From NCBI GenBank assembly GCA_036925085.1, contig JAUPFP010000043.1, forward strand, positions 508,632-572,631: a DNA stretch of 64,000 nt. Direction: 5' to 3'. The notes under the pieces were generated by a model. That model had not been told where the DNA came from and ran no database searches. It saw only the letters and a program-made list of their open reading frames with translations. The stretch is from Brachycybe producta. Taxonomy: Eukaryota > Arthropoda > Diplopoda > Playtdesmida > Andrognathidae. Made by a program: the position numbers and the translations under genes. This document shows positions 36,601 through 51,500 of the stretch, one piece after another (the first letter of the stretch is position 1; every line of letters begins with the position of its first letter).

Positions 36601-39516
36601 AAATTACATTTCGAGTTCTATTTGAGACGGGGGGGGGGGAGGGGAGGGGTGAGTGTGTCTGCGTGTGTCACATTTGTTTTTATCAAATAATTGCATACAC
36701 ATGTGTGATTCATTGTATTTTATATTATTTCTAAATTGGACCATTAATGAAATTATTCATTCATAAATTACAATGAAAACATATGTATGTTAGTGTCAAT
36801 TTGCGAAATCAGTCAATCTGCAGATTACATGTACATAGGAAATCTACACAAAACAACCAACCTGCTAGTGAATCTGCAAAATTCAACGCTTAAAATGTAT
36901 TGGATTTTGCAGATTCACTAGGCAGTTTGGTTTTGCAGATTACCTAGGCAATCTGCAGATTGACTGATTCCGCAGATTGACAGTAACATGTATACAGTAA
37001 ACATACACGACACACACACTGTGTGGCACAAATAAAACGCACACTGTGACACACTTTGTGGCACACAACACAGCACACACAATGACACTTTGTAGCATAC
37101 AACACAGCACACATTATGACACTTTGTGACACAACACGGCACACACAGTGACACTTTGTAGCATACAACACAGCACGCATTATGACACTTTGTGGTACAC
37201 ACGCATTATGAAACACACTTTGTGTCACATACACTTTGTGGCATACAACACAACACAGCACACACACACACACTATGACACTTTATGGCACACAAGTACA
37301 CACAAACAAACAAACATAGCACAACCGAGACACACTATGTCACACACAAAACACATACACGCACACTGTGGTACACACATAAACACATATATAAGAGAGA
37401 AATAGACAGTTTTATATCCTTCTTTAAAAAAATTTCACGTTTGCTTTGTGAGCTCAAAGAGTTAGTTATGGATAAAATTCGATTTTACAGACGTAAATAT
37501 CGAACTAGCTTGCTCTGAAAAAAAAAAAGAATTGAACCATACTCAAGAAATCTTTAAACTATAAAAAAAATCGTCTTTTCTGAAATGCAGCTCACAGAAT
37601 TTTCTGCTCAAAGTAAAAGTCTAGAATCACTAATGACTTCTTTGAAAATATTTGTCTTCCTCCTTCCCCCCCCCCCCCCCCCCCCCCCATACCCCAACAT
37701 TGAAAAAAATATCGAAGTTTCTTTCTCTTTTTCTCCATTTTTTATTATTGTGTGATTAACTGAATGCAAATAAATTCTTTTACAGACATTTGAACTCAAT
37801 TACTTCACAGTGTAAATACCATTTTCAAATACAATAAAAACGATTTTATTCAATTAACCAACACAAAAAAATGAAGGATTTTTAATAGAAAAACCAACCA
37901 GATACAAAGTGTCATCAGTGATTGCCCGCCTACAGGCGGCCTTTTTTTCTGAACTTTTTATTGAGCTTATTTTTCATTTTGTTTTTCTTCTGTTTATTAA
38001 AATATCTCATTAAATTGGGCGTTGGTGTGGTTTTTTTTTTCCATAATTTTGTTTTACCAAAATTGATTACAGATGCGGATAGAGCTCGTAAACATGGAAT
38101 GGATGAATTCATCACAGCCGATCCATGCAAATTTAGTCACGCCAGTCTATTTAAAATATTGCAGACATTGACATTAGATTATCGTCTCAATGATGCTTAT
38201 TGCTCTTTGGTAAGCTCATCTTACAGTCTATTTATATACCACACATTTCTCTTTAAATAAAATGCTGTAATTTAATACCACCCCCCCCCCCACCCCACTC
38301 TTATCAGTGTCAACCAACCTGTTTCATATGAAATATGAGTTTTAAGAAATATGAAACTTTTTGATTTTCTAAAGAAACTGAAATAGAACTTTGGTTGCCT
38401 TTTAGTAGCACTTTGGATTTTTATGCAATATCAAGCAAGTGTTTCTCAATTTGTGGCCCAAGGGCCAATTGTGAAGTAATATCATCATCATTAGAGTAAT
38501 TGCAATTATGCTTTTTTTTAACCAAAAAGACTGGTTAGAGGCTAGATATGTCTTGGGTTACTATAAGTTATCAACTAGAAAATTTTAACCTGTAACCAGA
38601 GTTTTTGATTGACAAAACCATAATTGTTGGTTGATCTAAATCGAATTGTTACTTCATAATTGGCTCTTGGGCCACAGATTGAGAAACATTTGCTTGATAT
38701 TGCATAAAAATCCGAGCCCTACTCATACGTTTCAAAAACAACTTTAAGAAAAGAAATTTACATTTGTAATGTTTATTTATAATATATATTATATTAATAC
38801 GATTTTTGTCAGCTTTAACAAAAAGCTGAAATTGCAGTTTTAGAGTAAACACTGGAATAGTATTTTTATATTGACATATTTAAAAAATAAGCTATTCGGA
38901 TCGCTTACAAAAGGCTATTATTGACCTTTTATAATTTTTTTTATTATAAACAATGTCTTTTATAAATTATATATTTTCATATTGATATTAAAAAAAATGA
39001 ACTTTCTGTTTTGGAAAAAAAAGTGACTGTTTACATATGAAAGCCTAAAAATGTGATGTCAATTATATGAATATGTGATCCAATTAATAGTCTAATTTTT
39101 AAAAAGTAGATTAGTAAATGGATCTCATGTTTCTAGCCATTTTTTTTTCATTTTGTGACAATTACTGCGTGAATTCTTAATACATATTCATGTGTTTTTG
39201 TGTTAAGGGATGGTTCAGTCCGGGTCAAGTTTTCGTTCTGGACGAATACTGTGCTCGTTATGGAGTTCGTGGATGTTATCGTCATTTGTGTTATCTCGGT
39301 GACCTTTTGTGTCGTGCCGAAAAAAGCCTCATGATCGATCCAACATTGATACACTATAGTTTTGCATTTTGTGCCTCACACGTTCACGGCAACAGGTAAC
39401 TAATCTATAACGGCTCATAACTTCAAATCATATTATTTGAAATTAACATTATAATTTATTGTTTGTGGCATATATTTATTGATACTGACACAAGTTTAGC
39501 ATTTATATTAATTTAC

Positions 39517-39566
<50 letters not shown>

Positions 39567-42500
39567 TATGCCAATAGATATTTTACTTTTCTTAATATGC
39601 CTGGCATGTTATGGCACAGTACATATTTTTATTACTGCAAAGATAACAAAAAATGATAAAATTTCGGCTGAGATCACACAGTAGGTCTTGAAATTGAATG
39701 AAACTCAAATGAAAATATTTTCTAATTTGTTTTTAAGCAATTGATTTTTCATTTATTATTACAGGAATGTGTATTTTTTTCGTTACATTTGACATTATAG
39801 CAACCAGAATTTTTTTTTTTTTTTGCAATTTGATTGATTTTTTTGTTACTCATTTATGATTTTAATATAATTATCACATTCATTATTTTTTTTTTATTAT
39901 TACTGCAGAACTTTGGAAAGATTTTTCAACTTTGTTTTACTTCCAATGAATGCCAAATTTGGGATACTTTTGAATTTCAGTTCTTTAATTTAGTTTATAA
40001 TTCCTTCATGATGAACATGATGATGATGGTGATGATGATGATGATGAATTTCACTTGGAAAGAAAGAGAGAAAGAAAAAAATATTGGGATTTGTGTTTTT
40101 TGTTGTTGTTTGTATGACAAAAAATTTGCATGTTCTTGTCTGTTTGTTCACGTTTTATTTTTGTTTTGAATGTTTTTTGTTGATTTTATTTTTGGTTTTG
40201 AGTACAAGCGGATGCTAAATTTTCTTTTTTGGTTATCAACTATGCGGTGGGGACAGACCAGACGGAATAGGAACAGTGACTCAGGAAGAGAAGGACACGT
40301 TCAATGAGATCAGGGAGCGTCTCAAGATTTTACTCGAGAACCAAGTTACTAATTTCAGGTGAAAAACAAAAACCATTCACATTGAGAGAGAGAGAGAAGG
40401 GAGGAGATTCATTACAGAAATGTTATAAGTAGGGCTCAGATTTGTAGGCAAAATATCAAGCAAATGTTACTTAATCTATTGCTCAATAGCCAATTGTGAA
40501 GATCAACCAGTCTTTTTGATTAGAAAAAGCATTAAATATTACAATTGCTGTCATGATGATGATTACATCACAGTTGGCCCTTGGGGCACAAAGTGAGATA
40601 ATTAGCTCCATTACATTGTAACAGTCATAGTAGCAAATTAGGAGAAAATATTATGTGACAAATACTGGCATGTGTGTATCATATCTTTATGACTACTGGT
40701 GTACAGCATATTATGGATCATAAAAATGATGGATCATAAATTATGACTTCACATTCATTTATTTATGACTTCACGTCACAAATTATGACTTTCATATTTT
40801 CATGATTTTTTTTATGTAATGAGTCCTCAGGGTTTCTACAAAATAAGATTTATTAAATTTAAATCGCATATTCATTTTATATAAAACTCAATTTTTTCAA
40901 AATAATAACAAAAAAATACTTCATTTTAAATTATATCTGTAAATTATATATGTAAATAATATCTGTAATGAAAACATTTCAGGTATTTTAAGAAGTGATT
41001 TCATAACTATGTGACATTTTCACTAAATTGTTAAGTCTTATTTAACTACAATAATTATTTATTTAATAATTAATTTACATAAATAATCAACACATCAACA
41101 TATTTTTTACACGCTTAATTTCACATTTTTATGTGAATTTTATTTTTTTTTTTGGTATTTTTTTAAAAAAAAGTATGATTTTTGTTTTATTTAAAAATGA
41201 TGTGATTTAAATCACATAATTCGACATGGGAACCTACATATTATATCATATTAATTTGAATTTTATTTACAGATACTGTTTTCCATTTGGACGTCCAGAA
41301 GGTGCATTAAAAGCAACTTTATCACTTTTAGAAAGGGTAACTTATCATTTTGAAAAATATCTTAAAGATGGTTTATGAACACCTGATTCTCGAACTCTTG
41401 ATTATTCTGCCTTTCATAAGAGCAAAGTGAAGAGAAACAAGTATTTTAGAAACTAGAAGTGTGGCTCAACCAAGTAAGGTTATTTTCATGTTTATATCTT
41501 TCAAAATAAACTTTTTATAGACCAATAATTAAAAAAATATTGTCTGCTTTAAGTTGAATAATTTTCAAACTGACATAAAAAGCTTATTTTGAATGATACA
41601 GCATAAAAATAGCATTAAGTGATTGAGCTACCCTTCTAGTTTCTAAACATCATTCGAGTCTCTCTCTTCATTTTTCATCTGAAAGAAAGAAATAATCAAG
41701 AGTTTGAGAGGCGTTTACATTTTAAAAATAGCTTAAACGCCTTTAGTGTTGTTTTAAGTTAAATATGTGTTTCTATTTAATTTATTCAGGTATTAATGAA
41801 AGACATTGTGACACCTGTACCTCTGGAAGAGGTAAGAAGTGTCATTAAAAAGTGCTTAGAAAATGCAGCATTGGTCAATTACACTCGCTTATCTGCAGAG
41901 GCAAAAATAGAAGGTAAATAAATTTACATTTTAGAAAAATAATGATGGTTCTTCTTGAACTAATATCCCTTGAATTAATTAGAACTGAGTGAGACCCAAA
42001 TCTCATTTTCTTAATTTCATTACACGCTGACTTAGGAAAAGAATCAGCTTCTGCTTCTAATGAAATGGATGGTATAATAATCAAATTTCACTTTCGTTTC
42101 ATTATTTATTTTTTTATATATTTGTAACCAAAAAAATGAACTAACCTATAAGTTTAAAGAAGAATTCGGGTTTAATTTGACTTTTTGTTTACTTGTCTCA
42201 CTTTTATAATTTTTTTTATAAATAAATATTTAAAGATTGTTACAATTTAAAGAAAAAAATCTCATTACCTAATCCCCCTTTATTAAATTGCTTTTAAAGT
42301 TCAAACGTGAACTTTATTTCTGTCTGCTAGTTTTAAAAAAAACTAGAAGGTTGGCTCAATCACTTCAAGGTAATTTCATCATGATATTTTTTAAAATAAG
42401 CTTTTTATATCAGCTTGAAAATGACCCAACTTTAAGCAAATGATGTTTTTTTTAAATTTGTTTTTATAAAAAGTTTATTTTGAAATATATCAACATTAAA

Positions 42501-45500
42501 ATACTATTAATTGATTCAGCTATACCTTAATTCTCTTCACCACCGTCTTCTAAAACCCTACTTAAAACAAAAGTTAAGCTTAAAATATAACGCAATACAA
42601 ATTTCTGTATAATTAGTTTATGGAGTTTTTAAGCTTAGCTAATTGTTTAAACTATGTTTTTGTCTATGTATTTATTCATGTGAAATTTTCTTTTCCTTTA
42701 TTCCAAAACAAAAAAGATGACTTGTGTGGAGAAAATTACGTTTCACCGAGTAAGAAATTAGAAGATCTTATCCATTTGGCTGAATTATGTGTGGACCTTT
42801 TACAACAAAATGAAGAACATTATGCCGAGGTGAGCATTTTTTTTTCTTCTTACTATTTTTTTTACTTTCATATATCTTTTATTTACAATTTTTTTTCTCA
42901 AATAAAACTGAAAAATCAAATTTAAGATTTTCAAAATTTAAGATTTATTAAATTTATAGGTAAGTAATTTTATAAGCTAGGAATTTCAACAACTTTCTTT
43001 CTTTGCATGTTTCTTTTTTGTTTTTCTTTCTCTCTATTTGAAACAACTTTTTTGCATCATAATTGTTTTAATGTTATTTGTATATTCTTATTTTATTTTT
43101 GTTGATTTTCTTCTCTATTTTTGCTCAGAAAAAAACAAACAAAAAAAACAAAATCTGTTGTTCATGTTTAATTGTTGTTGTTAGATTTTTGTTTTTAAAA
43201 GTTTTTGCTCAATTTATCCTTCTTCTTCTTCTTTTTCCCTTCACAAAAATATGTTTTGAATGGATCAAAAATTAAAAAAGGCATTGAATTAATATTTGAA
43301 GTTTGTAATTGTTAATAGTATTTAAAAAATATATATATATATATATTTATTGTATCGTGTCTATATTGTGAATTTGTTGGGTTTTTTTCTTTTCTTTTTT
43401 TCTGTTGCTTTTTTCCTGTATGTAAATTTGTGGTACGTGTATCCATAAAAAAATTCCAATTGTGTTGGTCGGTTTCTTCTATTCTACCACCACCTGTGTG
43501 CGTTTACATTGCGTTCTCGTTACTTGAAACTTCCAACCTCCTCGATTCAATCAAATTAACCAACCAATATTCTACTAACTACTACTGCTAAACTACCTAC
43601 CGCTTATTGTGTACAGACATTTCGATTGGTGAGTTCTTTTTAAAACAAGAATCCCTCTGCATTTTTTTTTTCTTCTTCTTCTTCTTCTTCTTCTTTAAGA
43701 TGGTTTATTAACAGCTGATTTTCGGAACTCTTTGATTAAATTCTGTCTTTCAGAAGAGCAAAATTGAGATAAATTAAGTGGTTTAGAAACTAGAAATGTA
43801 TTTCAATCACTTAAGGGTATTTTAATGTTGATATTTGAATAATTACTCAGTAAGCAGCCCAGAACGCCTGTGGCAGAGGGACTAATTTAGTCCAAAAGCA
43901 ACATAGAAATGCATTTTCAAAATGAACTACCAACACCTATTACTGTATAACAATTCCCCATACAAACACATGTATAATATTGAAATTGAATGGCAGCGTT
44001 AGCATAGAGTCCTTGTTCAACGGCACCAGGGCCAGCCCGTTTATTAGGCGAACCTAGCGCGTGTTTTTCAATGAAATGAACTGTTAGTGTTGGGACAGAG
44101 TAATTTAAAAAGTAATTTTGTCCAAACACTTCAGACTACAACTGGGGCACAAATTTTAGTCTCACCTAGAGCGCATAAAACTCTTGCACCAGCCCCTGTA
44201 TAGCACCCCTATAAATTCCATAAATCAAAATGTTCCCCCCATGGGCCATGTACAGCCTCCTCTGGAAGTAAATTAAGCTGTCGAATCGCCCTAAGTACAA
44301 ATGACCAAAAAACACAAGTATGTACTTGCTATAATCTCATTTACTTTCTTAGGAATGGTCACCCTTACCTAGAGGCGTCCCACTAAAATTTTTAGTAAAC
44401 TAATTTGATTAATTAGTCGAATGTGTCAACGGAAATAACTGTACTCAATAACCATAGAACATTTCTTTTAATACTAACATATAAAGCATACTTAAAACTA
44501 AAAGTTAGTTTTTAAGTTTAAGTCGACTAAAAATAGCTAACTAAAATGTTTACTTGACTACAAAAATTTAGTTGATTTATTCAAAATAAACTTTTCATAG
44601 ACAAAAATTATAAAAAAATATCGTATACTTAAAAGTTACATCATTTTATTGTGAAAGATATCAACGTATGCTTTGTACACACATGAGTTAAATGAATTCA
44701 AATTAAATGTGTTTAGGTGAATTATATACGGAATCCAGTTAAGGACATAAACAAAAATAAAAATTGACTTTATTATTAATATTTTAAATTGAAATACTAA
44801 ACCAATATTTTGTCAATAGTTTATATATTATATTTAAGTATTAACTCAATATTTTCAGATTATTAACTGAATAAATTGAATTGGACGACATATTGTTTGT
44901 TTGTCCTTCACAGGGCTCTGTAGAACACATTATTTAAATGCATTTAAATTATCAGGTGTGTTTACTAGGTATTAGATACACTTAAGTGATTGAGCTAATA
45001 ATACCTGGTCCATAATTATCTAACCTAACTTAGTTAAATGCATTTTAAAACATGTTTAACAGAGCCCTGTTAAGGACAAATAAACAATATGTCGTCAAAT
45101 TCAATTTATTCAGTTAATAATCTGAATATTGTTGAGTTAATTAACTATTGACCATAAAATACTGATTTAGTATTTCAATTTAAAATATTAATAATAAATA
45201 CAATTTTTAATTTGGTTCATGTCCTTAATTGGATTCCGTATAATTCAATTAAACACATTTAATTTGAATTAATTTAACTCATACAAGGTATAACATTTAA
45301 ATTGAATGTATTTATCTCAAGTGTAGACAAGGTAAAACCCCTTCTAGTTTCTAAAACTCATTCAGGTTTCTCTTCACTTTGCATCTGAAAGTCAGAATAG
45401 AGGCGTTTATACTGTACTTTAAAGCCACCTTAATTATATTTATTTTTTTTATACATTTTTCTTATTCTTTTTTTTTTTTAATTCATAAAAATTTCCAATC

Positions 45501-48500
45501 AAAAATATTTTCAATTTTTTTAATGAAATATTAAATAAATTTCTAATGCATGCATCACGAATTGTGTATTAATAACTTTTATTAATTATTAATAATTATT
45601 GAATTTTTTTTCTATAAGCATGCATATTTTAACATAATTACAAATATTAATAATAAACTAATATAAAGTTTTCTTGTTTCTATCCTTACTATATAATTTA
45701 AAAGGATAAAGTAAGTATTTTGAACACAAAAAAAAAGATCTTCAATTGGAAATTTGATTCCGTTTGTACAGTGTGGTTAATAATATTAATTAATTTATTA
45801 AAATATTTAATTAAAACGACATTCTTCACTCAAATGTGACCGCACTGTACATACTTAGGAATCTGTACGAAATTCTTTTATCTTTTATGCATAAATTATA
45901 TGCACGATATCAAATTTTAATGATATTTATCTTATTTTACTATTTCCAAATGATAATTTATTTAAATATTATCTAAGGGATTTTTGTTTGTTTTTCATTA
46001 ATTAATTATCTTTATACTCTAGTTAAAACAAAAGCTTTTATTTAATGTACTTGTTTTTAAAATAGAAGTTATATTACATAAGTTTTGAAATCTTAGTAAT
46101 TTTTTTTAGTCTTGACTGGAGTATGGAGATTTCTTTCTATAATTTTTTTTCCTCTCATTCTGTTCCTAATATTATTCTCTTATCTATTTCAATCCATCCA
46201 TAAAACTCCCTTTCTTTCAAAACCTTGCTTATTTTTTTTCTCCATTTGAATAACTTGCTTTGCTTTGCATTATATATATATAGATAGATATGGACTGAAT
46301 ATATAAAATAACACAACGAATTTCAGCACAAAATAACTGCTGTTTATATATAAAACTTTATGGTTGCATGAATATTCGATCAAATTAAAGCATGATACAA
46401 AGAGATAGCTTTTTTTTTTTTGCATGTTTGGAAATTGATTCACTTGGATTTTTTTTCTTCCTATGCTTTTTATATTTTTCAATATATATTGGACTAATTA
46501 TATCATTTATTAATATGCAGAGTTATAAGAGGCTGCAGTCGAAAAAATCTTAGAAAAGTAAAGGAATCACACAAAAATAATCTCATTACTCATAAATAGG
46601 GCTCGGATTCTGATGCAATATCAAGCACATGTTTCTCAATTTGTGGCCCAAGTGTCAATTGTTAAGTAAATCATCATCATTAGAGCAAGTGCAATTCCAC
46701 TTTTTCTTATAAAAATGACTAGTTAGAGACTAGATGTCTAGTTACTATCAGTTGTCAACTGGAGTTCTAGCCTCTAACGAGTGTTTTTGATTTTAAAAAA
46801 AAAATGTTGGTTTGATTTAAACTGGGATTGTTACTTAAGAAATGGCTGTTGTCTCACAGAGATTGAAAAAACATTAATTTTGTTCGATTAAAAATTCCGA
46901 GCCCTACTCATGACTATAGTTTCCTCGCCGTAATCATCTTACTTGTGACGTCAAGAGGGGTTCACAAAAATTGAGGATTGTCATTTAGTCTGATAGAAAA
47001 GGCAAGATAGCAAACGACTTTAGTCCAAAAGCATCTTTGAAATGCATTGTCAAAATAAATTTAATTTTTTGATTTGAAAGAGTTACGAAATTTGAAAATC
47101 AGAAATAAACTATTTTCAGACTGACACAGAACCCGTTTATTATGAAAAATATCTATTGGGAGGATATTTTACATGCTGATTCCTTTGCTCTTCTAGTTTC
47201 TAACAAACTTTGAAATTTCTTCTTAAAAATCGATTCTGATTTTGAAAATTCAGAATCACTCTACACTGAAGAGAAAAAATTTTTTGCTGAAAAGTAATGT
47301 TTTGTGACTTGTTTTCCAATCACTCTGCATATTTGCAATTATTTGTCTTTAAAATGAAAAGAAAAATCTGCATTTTGTCTTAAGTCTGTAAGAAAATTTG
47401 TCCATTAAGATGATGACAAAAATTCTTCGAGAAGAAAAGTTATTCAGCAGATTTTTTTTAGAATAAAAATAGCCACATATTTTTTTATCAATTGACAGCC
47501 ATTATTTTGGTCAAATTTATTATTATATTATTATTTTCTTCAATTAAGGCTTTTGCCTGGTTTAGCGATTTGCTCGTCGAACATGCCGAAATTTTTTGGT
47601 CTCTTTTTGCTGTCGACATGGATTCCGTTTTATCGGAACAACCACCAGATACTTGGGACAGTTTTCCACTATTTCAAATCTTGAATGATTATTTAAGACA
47701 AGACGGTAAAAGTTCTTTGATAATTTGTGGTTTTTTTAGACATTTCTTTACATTTTTTTATTTTAATAGAAAACTTATCAAATGGACGTTTTCATCAACA
47801 CCTGAGAGACACATTTGCACCTCAGGTGGTTCGTTATGTGGACTTAATGGAATCCTCAATTGCCCAATCAGTTCACAAAGGATTCGAAAAAGAACGATGG
47901 GAAATTAAAGGGTAATAATAAATTAACTAATGTAAATAACCAAAAACAATCAAAAATGTCTTCAAAACTACAAACAGGAGACTGTTAAGCTGGTTTTAAA
48001 ATGTGAAATCCCCATGAACCCTTGGTTTATTTCATATTCATATATTTTAAAATAAACTTTTTACGTGAGTTTGAAAATAACAAAACTTTTAAGCAGACGA
48101 TGTTTTTTTTAAAATTTATGTCCATAAAAACTAGTAAAAAGTTTATTTTGAAAGATATCACCGTGAAAGGGTGGCAGCCGTTCTACTTTCTAACATTTTC
48201 AATTTCAATTTCTCCCTATTATTTCTTATTTTTAAAAAAGTGATTTTTAGCAGAAAAACATTAAGTATTTTTTATATTTTTTTTTAAAAAATTAGACTTA
48301 TGGCAATTTGAAAATAGTCAAATTTCATGTTTTTCCATCATCAAATCATAAAAATTCCCCGCATATTCCCATATTGTCTCTTTTCTTAAAGTTGCTTCCA
48401 AAGAAAAATGTACGTCCATTACGTAAATCTCGTGAGCCATGCAAAAGTAAATTGTGTTTTTTTTTTCAACGTTTCTCATAATCAGAAATGGATGTGCAAC

Positions 48501-51500
48501 ATCCGAAGATCTGTTTTGGAAATTAGATGCCCTACAAACTTTCATAAGGGATCTACATTGGCCAGACGAAGTTTTTGGAAAACATTTGGAACAACGACTC
48601 AAACTGATGGCCTGCGACATGATAGAATCGTGCATTACTCGGTATACACAGCAAAAGAAACCGCGAACGTGCGAGAAAGAGAGTTTACAATTTAATGTTT
48701 CTCTTTTTTCATATTAGAACATCAAAGGCTTTCGAACAGTGGATGCGAAAAGGAATGAACTGGGTGAATACGGACTACATAACACCGACCGAAGTTTGCG
48801 CAATGTTCAATGTCGTACTGGACGCTAAAAATCAGGTTTCGAGAGAACTGCAATGTAGTAACCGAGATAATTCCTTTTAGAACTTATTTGTTTTTTCTAT
48901 CACACGCAGTCACTCAAGTTGTGTGCCGTCGACGGTGTTGATGTCGTAAGAATAAATGACACCCAGAAACAATTTGAATATAATTTCGAAATATAATAGA
49001 AATTGATTATTTTATTATTTTTTTGTAGCATAAATATCATGCTAAAATAGACGACATCATCGAGAAGACTTCAGCTCAAATGGTTCAAGGATTGGTTGCA
49101 AAAGTATCAAAATAAAGATATCAAACGCGGGTTTCATTTTAAAGTATTTTTTTTTAAAAAAATTATATAAAAACTGTTTCAGTTGGTTAGTATCTTGGAT
49201 GGAACATTGAGTAAACTATCGCGATATGACGAAGGAAGTCTCATTGGATCGATACTCTCATTCACAGTAATTCTCTCTTTGTCTTTAGTATTGACTTAAG
49301 GTGGCTGAATAGATATTTTGCTTTTGACCCCCCCCCCCCCCCCGGGATGATGATACTGCAGTTGCCAATGCTAAGCTAGACGTTTTTTTTAAAAAAAACA
49401 TCATTATGAAAAAATGAAACTCTTTTCAAAACCAGACTGGAAAAATATTATGCTAAAAGTTTTTTCATGGCAATATCTGAAAAAAAAAAATAAACATTTT
49501 ATAGCAGTTTGAAAATGACTCCGTTTTGTAAGTTTTCCCATTACGATTTGATGAAAAAATCATTTTAACCTTTTTCAAAGTCATAAAAAGTTTTATTTTT
49601 AAGGATAACATAAAAAAAAATATCACCGACTAGTCTAGTTTCTAAAACACTTTAAGTTTTTCGTAATGTTTTCCTGAAAAACTTTTGCTTGAAATTTTTC
49701 ACCTTCAATAATATAGCATAAAGTCACTCAAGTGTAGCTATTTGGGTGATGAAAACACATATCTATCCAACCACCTTAATTAAGTTTAAATTTGTTTAAG
49801 TTATGGGTTTTGCTTTGTTTTTCAGTATAAACAGAATGTGTCCGGTTCGGGAAAAGAGTTAGGGAAGGCCTATGTCAATTTTGGACGCAATAATCTCGAT
49901 CAGATCAGACAGAAAGTCACAGACGAACTTTTCATTTTGAGTATCTTTGAAGTGAGAAGCAATTAATGCATTTCCTACTCGTGAATCAGTATTTTCCTTA
50001 TTTAGAATTCATTTTCTACGAGATTCTCATATTTATGATGTTTTATGAACAACTGGTTTTAGAATTATGGTTATTCTGCATTTTAGAAAAGCAACTGGAG
50101 TGTATGTTAGAAACTAGAATGGTACCTGAATCACTTAATAGTATTTTCATGTTGATCTATTTCAAAATAAACTTTTTACAGACAAAAATTATAAAATATT
50201 GTCTGGTTTAAAAGTTGGAATAACCCTTACATTTAAGTGATTCTCACCGACTGAGCTACGCTATTTTCAAGTTTTTCCAAGGTTGCCACCGATTTTTTTC
50301 TCCCCAGGTTTTCCATTATTTCACTAGAATTGGAATTTCATTAAATAAATTCCCTGAGTTTAAAGGTTTTCCATTATTTTGTTCCCTGTTTGTTTGTTTT
50401 TGGGGAAATTTTCTAATTCCTTGACATTTTGAGGTTTCCAGATTGAGTCGTAAACCTTGTTTTTCCAATAGTTGTCCTTTTTTAAGTATTTCGAGACTTC
50501 TAGGCCCCGTTAAGCCCTCCTGATCCCTTTTTGGTACTTCTTTTTTAAAACCTTTAGATTTTTTTATCAACATTTCTCATTTTTTTTTTATTGAATTCCA
50601 GAAAATAAATTCCCTGGCTTTTCCATGTTTTTTTTTGTATTTTTTTCTCTAAATTTCCTGCCTTTCAAAATTTTGTAATTCCCCGACATTTACAAGTTGA
50701 GTGGCAACCTAATTATATTAATTTTACTTCTAAAAGACAGAATAACCAGAGTTCGAAGGAAGTTTACACTTTAAAGCCACCTCCCAATCAAAATTCAATT
50801 CAATTACCATCTTCTATACAACATGAACTTAATTAACTTTATTTAAAAACAATTTAGTTTTATTCACCTCATTTTCTAACTTGCTATTTAAATTATCTTT
50901 CATTTTAAGCCCTCCAATTATAATTTAATGATTCCAATTATAATTGATACTCATTATAACGGGTTTTGGTGTTTATTTTTTCTAAAAACCAACAGCAATG
51001 GTACACAGCCCAAATCAACATTCTTTGTATGTGGTTAACCGATCGTCTTGACCATTCACTTCATCCATATCAATTGACGGCGCTTGTTCACATGGTCAAA
51101 GTCAGTAATAAGTTTTTTTTCTCTCCCTTAACTCATATGATTTTACCATAAAACTTATAATACAGTGTGATCCAAAAAAATCTCCCTACCTACTTCTTTA
51201 GACAAAGAGACTTTTGAATCACCCTGTAGTAGCAGCAAATTGAATGTTTGACTAGGAAAGTAAGCATTGGTTTTTCTTTCCTATGTCGCTCTTTTTAGAA
51301 ACTTTACTCGGACTTTGAACTTCAAGGTGTTCCTGAAGAAGTCCTGAACAGTAAAATGTATCAAACGATCCAGAGTCGACTCCAAGTGGAAGAAGCTACG
51401 GCCGCAGTCACTGAAGGAAGACCGTACAAAGAAGATTCCGAGTAAGCGACAACAACCACTTACTCCATTCCACTCTCAATTATTTGATTTTTGTTGTTAT

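Noticed and set aside
36918..37273. Cys/Val-rich minus-strand frames of 94 and 109 codons that look like a cysteine-rich peptide
   Set aside because: They come from the ACAC minisatellite. There is no signal peptide or conserved spacing, and a sister frame is equally open.
41822..41840. Donor-like gaggtaagaagt inside the CADPS exon 41790-41913
   Set aside because: The reading frame continues through it into the conserved [19 protein letters not shown] segment, so it is coding, not an intron start.
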